Positions 59,620-64,000 of a stretch of DNA of 64,000 nt are shown here, piece by piece. The notes below the pieces were generated by a model. It had not been told where the DNA came from. It ran no database searches and worked only from the letters and a program-made list of their open reading frames with translations. The DNA lies in contig NZ_JAINRC010000007.1 of assembly GCF_020400655.1 (NCBI RefSeq), forward strand, positions 248,001 through 312,000. The letters are read 5' to 3'. Numbering within the stretch: position 1 is the stretch's first letter; each line of letters starts with the position of its first letter. A program made the translations under genes and the position numbers. This DNA comes from Streptomyces spinosus. GTDB lineage: Bacteria; Actinomycetota; Actinomycetes; Streptomycetales; Streptomycetaceae.

Positions 59620-60954
59620 GTGTCTTCTGAGCCTGCCCAGCCCCCGTCGGCGTCCATCACCACCCCGGCCTCGCGTTCGCCGTGGCGTTCCCTCCGGCAC
59701 CGGGGCATGCGCTGGTGGTCGGCCGCGAACTTCGTCTCCAACGCCGGCACGTGGATGCAGCTCACCGTGCAGAACCTGCTCGTGCTGCACATCACGGGCT
59801 CGGCCGCGGCCACCGGACTGTCCATGTCAGTCCAGGCGGCGCCCGCACTGTTCGTGAGCCTGCTCGGCGGCGCGGCCGTGGACCGCTGGCCCCGCAGGCT
59901 GACGGTCACGGTCAGCCAGGCCCTGCTCGGCGCGGTCGCCTTCACCACGGCGCTGCTCGTGTCGCTCGACCGGATCGACATGACGGCGCTGCTGGTGCTG
60001 TCCGGCGTGACCGGCCTGATCGCCACCGTCGACGGACCGGCCTGTGCCCTGCTCGGCAACGATCTGGTGCCCGTGGCGGACGTGCCGTCCGCGATCGGGG
60101 TGGGCGCGCTCGTGCACAGCGCGGGCCGGCTGGCCGGCACGGCCCTGGCCGGGGTCACCGTCGGTTTCCTCGGCACGTCCGCCGCGTACGCCGCGAACGG
60201 GCTGTCGTTCCTGTTCGTGGCCGCCGTGGTCCCGTTCCTGCGGCCGGTGCCCGGGGCCGCGGGGGAGCCGGCGGCCGGGGCGCGGGCGGTACCGGCCCGC
60301 GCGGGCATGACCGTACGGGAGGGCCTGTCCTTCTTCGCGCGCCGCCCCCGCCTGGTCGCGCTCGCGGGCATCACCGGCCTCAGCTCCGTCTTCGGCCGCA
60401 ACTACGGCCTGACGCTCGCCGTCCTCGTCACCGGACCGCTGGCCGGCGGCGCCGGGGCGTTCGGCACGGTGTCCACGGTGCTCGCGGTCGGCGGCATCCT
60501 CGGCGCGGTCCTCGGCGCCCGGCTGCGCCGGCCGTCCGTGCGGACCGTGGGTCTGCTGGCGGCGGGGGGCGCGCTGCTCCAGGTGGTGGCGGGGCTCTCG
60601 CCGTCACTGGCCGTGCTGCTGGTCCTGGTGCTGCCGATGGCGATCGTGGAGTCCGTCTCCGACACCGCCGGCACGGCCGTCCTCCAGACCGATCCGCCGC
60701 CGCATCTGCGGGGCCGGGTGCTCGGCGTGTGGAGCAGCGTCGGCACGGTGTGGAGCCTCGGGGGTCCGCCGCTGCTGGGCCTGCTCATGGAGTGGGCCGG
60801 CGCACGCGGCGCGCTGGTGGCCGGCGGTCTGCTCATCGCCGGGCCGATCGGCGTGGGCCTGCTGCTGCGCCGCCGCCGCCAGCCGGTGCCGCTGGCCCTG
60901 CCCGCGAGGGACGGCGACGTCACGGGCCGCGAGGCGCTGAGCACGGCGGCGTAA
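59620..60954 (+). CDS. MFS transporter, EntS-type exporter
   Basis: This 444-residue membrane protein has about twelve hydrophobic segments. It resembles the MFS_3/enterobactin-exporter group: FVSNAGTWMQLTVQNLLVLHITGSAAATGL at the start and GGAAVDRWPRRLTV for motif A. It probably exports a siderophore or a drug-like compound. The GTG at 59620 is chosen because the coding pattern begins there; longer readings from 59458 add Cys/Arg/Pro-rich residues without coding character. It is convergent with the phosphoesterase operon. Confidence 0.87.
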   Translation: MSSEPAQPPSASITTPASRSPWRSLRHRGMRWWSAANFVSNAGTWMQLTVQNLLVLHITGSAAATGLSMSVQAAPALFVSLLGGAAVDRWPRRLTVTVSQALLGAVAFTTALLVSLDRIDMTALLVLSGVTGLIATVDGPACALLGNDLVPVADVPSAIGVGALVHSAGRLAGTALAGVTVGFLGTSAAYAANGLSFLFVAAVVPFLRPVPGAAGEPAAGARAVPARAGMTVREGLSFFARRPRLVALAGITGLSSVFGRNYGLTLAVLVTGPLAGGAGAFGTVSTVLAVGGILGAVLGARLRRPSVRTVGLLAAGGALLQVVAGLSPSLAVLLVLVLPMAIVESVSDTAGTAVLQTDPPPHLRGRVLGVWSSVGTVWSLGGPPLLGLLMEWAGARGALVAGGLLIAGPIGVGLLLRRRRQPVPLALPARDGDVTGREALSTAA

Positions 60955-60959
60955 CGCTC

Positions 60960-61002
60960 CGGCGGGGCTGCGTGCGCCTCGCCGGCCGTGACGGCCCCGC
61001 CG
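60960..61002. terminator. Hairpin between convergent MFS and phosphoesterase genes
   Basis: CGGCGGGGC and GCCCCGCCG pair over 25 bases that contain an inner GGCCGT/CGGCC hairpin. Confidence 0.4.
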
Positions 61003-61043
61003 GGCGCCGGGCGGCCTGCCCGGTCCCGGCTCCCCCGGTCGCG

Positions 61044-61775
61044 TCAGTCGTGCCGGCCGGGCAGGTGGTACACGTGGAACGCCTGGCCGATCACCGGCTG
61101 GGCGACGTTGCGTACGCGCACACCCCCGCTGGTCATGCCGTGCTCGGTGCCGGCGTGGGCGTGGCCGTGCACCGCCAGGTCGGCGCCGCCGGTGTCGATG
61201 GCCTCCGCGAGCAGGTAGCTGCCGAGGAAGGGGTAGATCTCCAGCGGCTCCCCGGCCAGGGTGTCCGCCACCGGCGAGAAGTGGGTCAGCGCGATCCGCA
61301 CGTCGCAGTCCCACTCGTGCAGGTCCTTCAGGGCGCTGTGCAGGGCGTCGGCGCTCCGCCGGGTGTAGCGGACGAACTCCTTCATCAGCGGTTCGCCGAA
61401 CTCCCCCGCGCAGCGGCCGACGAAGCCGCCGCCGAAGCCCTTGGTCCCGGCGACCCCGATGCGGGCGCCGTCGGCGGTGACGACGGCCGCCTGCCCCTCG
61501 AGGACGTGCGCGCCGGCGTCCCGGAGGATCGCGGTGACCTCCTCGGGCCGTTCGTCGTGGTGGTCGTGGTTGCCGAGCACGGCGACGACGGGCACCCCGA
61601 GGTCCTTGATCTCCCGGGCGACGATCGCGGCCTCCTCCGGCGTGCCGTGGCGGGTGAGGTCGCCGGCGAGCAGCAGGACGTCGGCGCACTCGGGCAGCGT
61701 TTCGAAGGAGGGCCGCAGGGTGCCCTGGCTCTCGGGGCCCATGTGGATGTCGCCCACGGCCGCGACGCGGATCAT
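61044..61775 (-). CDS. Metallophosphoesterase
   Basis: This 243-residue calcineurin-like phosphoesterase has all metal motifs: AAVGDIHMG at 5-13, LLAGDLTRHG near 37, VLGNHDHH near 66-73, a His in ALTHFSP and the final VHGHAHAG. It removes phosphate from a nucleotide or a protein; the substrate is unknown. It is the last gene of a three-gene operon with 4-base ATGA overlaps, after a BON-like protein and a nucleotidyltransferase. Confidence 0.88.
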   Translation of the reverse strand: MIRVAAVGDIHMGPESQGTLRPSFETLPECADVLLLAGDLTRHGTPEEAAIVAREIKDLGVPVVAVLGNHDHHDERPEEVTAILRDAGAHVLEGQAAVVTADGARIGVAGTKGFGGGFVGRCAGEFGEPLMKEFVRYTRRSADALHSALKDLHEWDCDVRIALTHFSPVADTLAGEPLEIYPFLGSYLLAEAIDTGGADLAVHGHAHAGTEHGMTSGGVRVRNVAQPVIGQAFHVYHLPGRHD

Positions 61776-62050
61776 GTCAGGTCCTCTCCGTGGTCGGGCG
61801 AGGAGGTCCCGGCGATGAGCAGGTCGCTGTGGACCGGGTGCCCCGCCAGTTCCTCGCGGGCCATGCGCAGGATGTGGTCCCGGCACTGGGTGGACGGCAC
61901 GGTGCCGGTGAGCAGGACGGTGTCGCCGCGCAGGTCGAGCCGTACGCCGAGTTCCGCGAGGTCGCCGGAGGCCAGGTGCTCGGCGAAGTGGGCGACGCGG
62001 TAGTCCAGACTCCCTGCCGCCGACGGGGGCGGCGGGCTCGCTTCGGTCAT
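61772..62050 (-). CDS. BON-domain-like small protein
   Basis: This 92-residue protein has a core LDYRVAHFAEHLASGDLAELGVRLDLRGDTVLLTGTVPSTQCRDHILRMA that follows the BON alpha/beta pattern, known from proteins that bind phospholipid or other ligands. It has no signal peptide. The N-terminus is Pro/Ala-rich. It overlaps both neighbours by 4 bases, so it is translated with them and may be an adaptor between the two enzymes. Confidence 0.75.
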   Translation of the reverse strand: MTEASPPPPSAAGSLDYRVAHFAEHLASGDLAELGVRLDLRGDTVLLTGTVPSTQCRDHILRMAREELAGHPVHSDLLIAGTSSPDHGEDLT

Positions 62051-62733
62051 GACTGCCCCTCCTGGGCATCGATCACGTTCAGCCGTTCGAGCAGGAAGAG
62101 GAAGGCGGCCGGCATGGGCTCGCCGCCGCAGGTCGCGCGGACCTCGTCCCAGTCGACCTTCTCGCGGACCGCGCGGGCCACCGGCAGCACCGACCCGAAG
62201 TCGCAGTAGTGCTCGGAGAAGGCGCTGATCAGGCTGCGGATGAGGTCGGTCGGTGACAGGACCGGCATGAGCACCGAGTCGACCGGCAGGACGTGGGCCC
62301 GGTCGAGCATGTCCCGGGTGACGGGCCGGTGGGCCAGCGCGAAGATGATGTCGACGTTCTGCCCGTGGCAGGTGGTCTTCAGCAGCCAGTCCTCCGGTGG
62401 GGTCCGCACGGGCAGGCCGGCCTCGCTCAGTGCGGCGGCCACCGCCTCGGCGTCGTCGGGCAGGATGGCGAAGTCCGCGTCGTGCTGGAGGTAACGGCTG
62501 CCTCCGTGGGCGTAGACGGCCACGCTCCCGGCGAGCGCGAAGGGGTGGCCCGCGCGTTTGAGGAGCGAGCCGATCTCCTTCGTCGCCTCCAGGATCGCCT
62601 GGCTGCGGTCGTGCGGCAGTTGCGCCGGTTCCGGCGCGGACGAGAACTCCAGGTCGGGCCCGTCCGAGGCGAGGCGGAGTTCGGTGACATCCGGTCGCCG
62701 CAGGGATGCGGTGTCCTCCCCGTTGTGCGTCAT
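62047..62733 (-). CDS. Nucleotidyltransferase-fold protein
   Basis: This 228-residue protein has a nucleotidyltransferase core: FALAGSVAVYAHGG near residue 58 (the GS motif), then LQHDADFAILPDD with the Asp pair, and VDIIFAL with a third acidic residue. The C-terminal helices (LSPTDLIRSLISAFSEHY) resemble those of stand-alone nucleotidyltransferases. The substrate is unknown; members include antitoxin-like, antibiotic-modifying and tRNA-related enzymes. The ATG at 62733 has GGAGAGG 5 bases upstream; a longer reading from 62919 is Pro-rich and not supported. Confidence 0.78.
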   Translation of the reverse strand: MTHNGEDTASLRRPDVTELRLASDGPDLEFSSAPEPAQLPHDRSQAILEATKEIGSLLKRAGHPFALAGSVAVYAHGGSRYLQHDADFAILPDDAEAVAAALSEAGLPVRTPPEDWLLKTTCHGQNVDIIFALAHRPVTRDMLDRAHVLPVDSVLMPVLSPTDLIRSLISAFSEHYCDFGSVLPVARAVREKVDWDEVRATCGGEPMPAAFLFLLERLNVIDAQEGQS

Positions 62734-62794
62734 GACCTCTCCATTCGGCACCCAGCTTCCCGGGACGGCCGGATCGGCCCCGGGGCCGGTACGG

Positions 62795-62819
62795 GTACCC
62801 GGCGCATCGCGAGCGACAC
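62795..62819 (-). promoter_or_regulatory. Sigma-B-like promoter for the nucleotidyltransferase operon
   Basis: On the minus strand GTGT and GGGTAC are 15 bases apart, matching GNNT-N14-16-GGGTAY. The expected start site lies about 55 bases before the nucleotidyltransferase ATG. The consensus is short, so chance matches are possible. Confidence 0.4.
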
Positions 62820-62859
62820 GACGCCGCCGTAGGGCTTCACTCGTCCGATACCGGGGGCC

Positions 62860-63010
62860 GGGGTCGGCAGGGGCCGGGGAGGGGTCAGGCTGAGGGCGGG
62901 GAGGGGTGGGCCGGGGCACGGGCGGCCGGGGTGCCGGGGGCCGGGGAGGGGTGGGCCGGGGCCGGGGGGAGGGAGCAGCTGGGGGCGGGGAAGGGTCGGC
63001 CGGGGCACGT
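62860..63010 (+). repeat. G-rich imperfect repeats with G-quadruplex potential
   Basis: The plus strand carries many G3-G6 runs in this stretch, built from degenerate units like GGGGCCGGGGAGGGGT. Two long, nearly identical stretches GGGGAGGGGTGGGCCGGGGC occur near 62898 and 62943. It fills the middle of the 640-base divergent gap between the nucleotidyltransferase operon and the last phosphatase. No gene can be supported in that gap. Confidence 0.75.
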
Positions 63011-63374
63011 ACGGCCGGCGATGCCCCGCGGGTGATCCCGCCTCGGCCGATCCCGCCCCCACGGCGGAGGCGGCCGAGACGGAGGCCGGCCGAAGCGGCA
63101 CGGACCGAGGCGGGGTCACCCGCAAGGGATCATCCAGGCGGCGCCGGCCGGGACGGGCGCGGCCGGGGCGGCGGCACGCCGGGTGGGACCGTACGCGGGG
63201 GATCGCCCGCTCCGGGGGTCCCGGCGTGAGCTCGCCCGGGGCCCGGCCCGCCGGCTCGACGGCCGCCGGCCGGCCGGGCGGCGACGGCAGCCGCCGTGAG
63301 GCGGTAGGCGGCCTCGCTGGGCAGCGGCCATCGGTGAGTGGCCGGGCGACCAGGGCGGGAGCACGCTGGTAGGC

Positions 63375-64000
63375 ATGGCACCCGAGGCCCCGCGCGTCCG
63401 CCTCCGGCAGCCGTGGCACTCGGCCCACGCGCTGCTGGCGCTCCCCGTCGTGCTGATCGTGGTGATCACGGTGGTGGACGTGCGGCTGCCCTGGGACATC
63501 CATCTCGGCCCGGCCCTGGTGATCGCGCCCGCGCTCACGCCGTCCTTCGCCGGCCCCCGGGCGACGGCGGGCGTCGGGGCGCTGGCGGTGGCCGCCCAGT
63601 TCCTCATCGGCGTCCACCGCGGCGGGCTCGTCACCACCAATCACATGGTGCAGCTCATCACCCTGGCGGTCCTCGTGGTGCTCACCGTCGTCTACAGCGC
63701 CCTGCGCGAGCGCCGGCAGGCCCAGCTGGCCCAGGTCCGCACGGTCGCCGAGGCCGCGCAGCACGTCCTGATGTGGCCGTTGCCCGAGCAGATCGGCCCG
63801 CTGCGGATCGCCTCGCTGTACCTGGCCGCCGAGGACGAGGCCCAGATCGGCGGCGATCTCTACGCGGCGACCGTGTCCGACGGCTCGGTCCGCCTCCTGA
63901 TCGGTGACGTCCGCGGCAAGGGGCTGCCCGCCATCGGCGAGGCCGCGCTGCTGCTCGGCTCGTTCCGGGAGAGCGCCCACCGGCGCATCCCGCTGGCCGA
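63375..64000 (+). CDS. Membrane PP2C (SpoIIE-type) phosphatase, cut by window end
   Basis: At least 208 residues are in the window and the frame is open to the edge. After MAPEAPRVRLRQPW come three or four membrane segments (about residues 17-112; ALLALPVVLIVVITVV, ALVIAPALTPSF, LITLAVLVVLTVVYSAL), a short coiled coil, and the start of a phosphatase domain with QIGGDLYAATVSDG and LIGDVRGKGLPAIGEAALLLGSF. It is a paralogue of the phosphatase at 23251-24396, with the same layout and nearly the same motifs. The C-terminal metal motif lies beyond the edge. The ATG has AGG close by. Confidence 0.85.
   Translation, partial: MAPEAPRVRLRQPWHSAHALLALPVVLIVVITVVDVRLPWDIHLGPALVIAPALTPSFAGPRATAGVGALAVAAQFLIGVHRGGLVTTNHMVQLITLAVLVVLTVVYSALRERRQAQLAQVRTVAEAAQHVLMWPLPEQIGPLRIASLYLAAEDEAQIGGDLYAATVSDGSVRLLIGDVRGKGLPAIGEAALLLGSFRESAHRRIPLA

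Noticed and set aside
63338..63907. A 189-codon plus-strand frame at the right edge
   Set aside because: It is one base out of phase with the real PP2C phosphatase gene that begins at 63375 and runs off the window.

Overview
The window is GC-rich actinobacterial chromosome, almost certainly Streptomyces. The support is GC-saturated third codon positions, many GTG starts, ATGA/GTGA/TGATG stop-start overlaps, a carbohydrate ABC operon without its own ATPase, a complete conservon (cvnABCD plus a CYP157/CYP154 pair), the HbpS-SenS-SenR/FurS-CpeB haem and redox locus, and a BlaA/BlaB-type beta-lactamase divergon. I saw no rRNA, tRNA, CRISPR array, insertion sequence, integrase or replication origin. 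The species cannot be told from the sequence alone.

Layout. 0-3.3 kb: sugar-binding lipoprotein and two permeases behind an inverted-repeat operator. 3.4-8.2 kb: small membrane protein, a decayed RsbQ-like hydrolase fused by overlap to an intact RsbP-like PAS-PP2C phosphatase, a 2H phosphoesterase, a stress-type SDR, a Cys/His mini-protein and a TetR regulator. 8.4-12.8 kb: APC permease plus YtcJ-type amidohydrolase, a VOC protein and an unknown protein. 12.8-16.1 kb: class A beta-lactamase divergent from a LysR regulator and a BlaB-like serine-hydrolase homologue. 16.2-21.6 kb: senR-senS, hbpS, furS-katG. 21.9-27.2 kb: coiled-coil protein with a hexapeptide minisatellite, a TetR-PP2C pair, an acyltransferase and a low-complexity stretch. 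27.3-31.8 kb: five-gene stressosome-like operon (RsbR, RsbS, RsbT, an ATPase/RsbX-type fusion and a GAF-PP2C phosphatase). 31.8-38.8 kb: large KatE catalase, basic amino acid decarboxylase, M20 amidohydrolase, ANTAR protein and AraC regulator. 38.8-47.3 kb: CBM32/beta-helix protein, FAD monooxygenase, Ppx/GppA phosphatase, small secreted proteins, PL7 alginate lyase and a secreted beta-propeller. 47.3-52 kb: pyruvate carboxylase and a rhomboid-like membrane protein. 52.3-58.1 kb: conservon with CYP157 and CYP154. 58.3-64 kb: aldo/keto reductase with a MerR-type promoter, an MFS exporter, a nucleotidyltransferase-BON-metallophosphoesterase operon, and a PP2C phosphatase cut by the window edge.

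Two themes stand out. One is signalling by reversible phosphorylation and partner switching: five PP2C (SpoIIE-type) proteins, STAS proteins, RsbT-type kinases and a roadblock/GTPase conservon. The other is defence against oxidative stress: KatG under FurS and SenSR, KatE and HbpS. Regulatory DNA is unusually legible: a perfect 24-bp palindrome between senS and hbpS, a 21-bp TetR-type operator, a LysR box, a MerR-spaced promoter, sigma-B-like promoters, and a motif shared by the two polysaccharide-acting genes.
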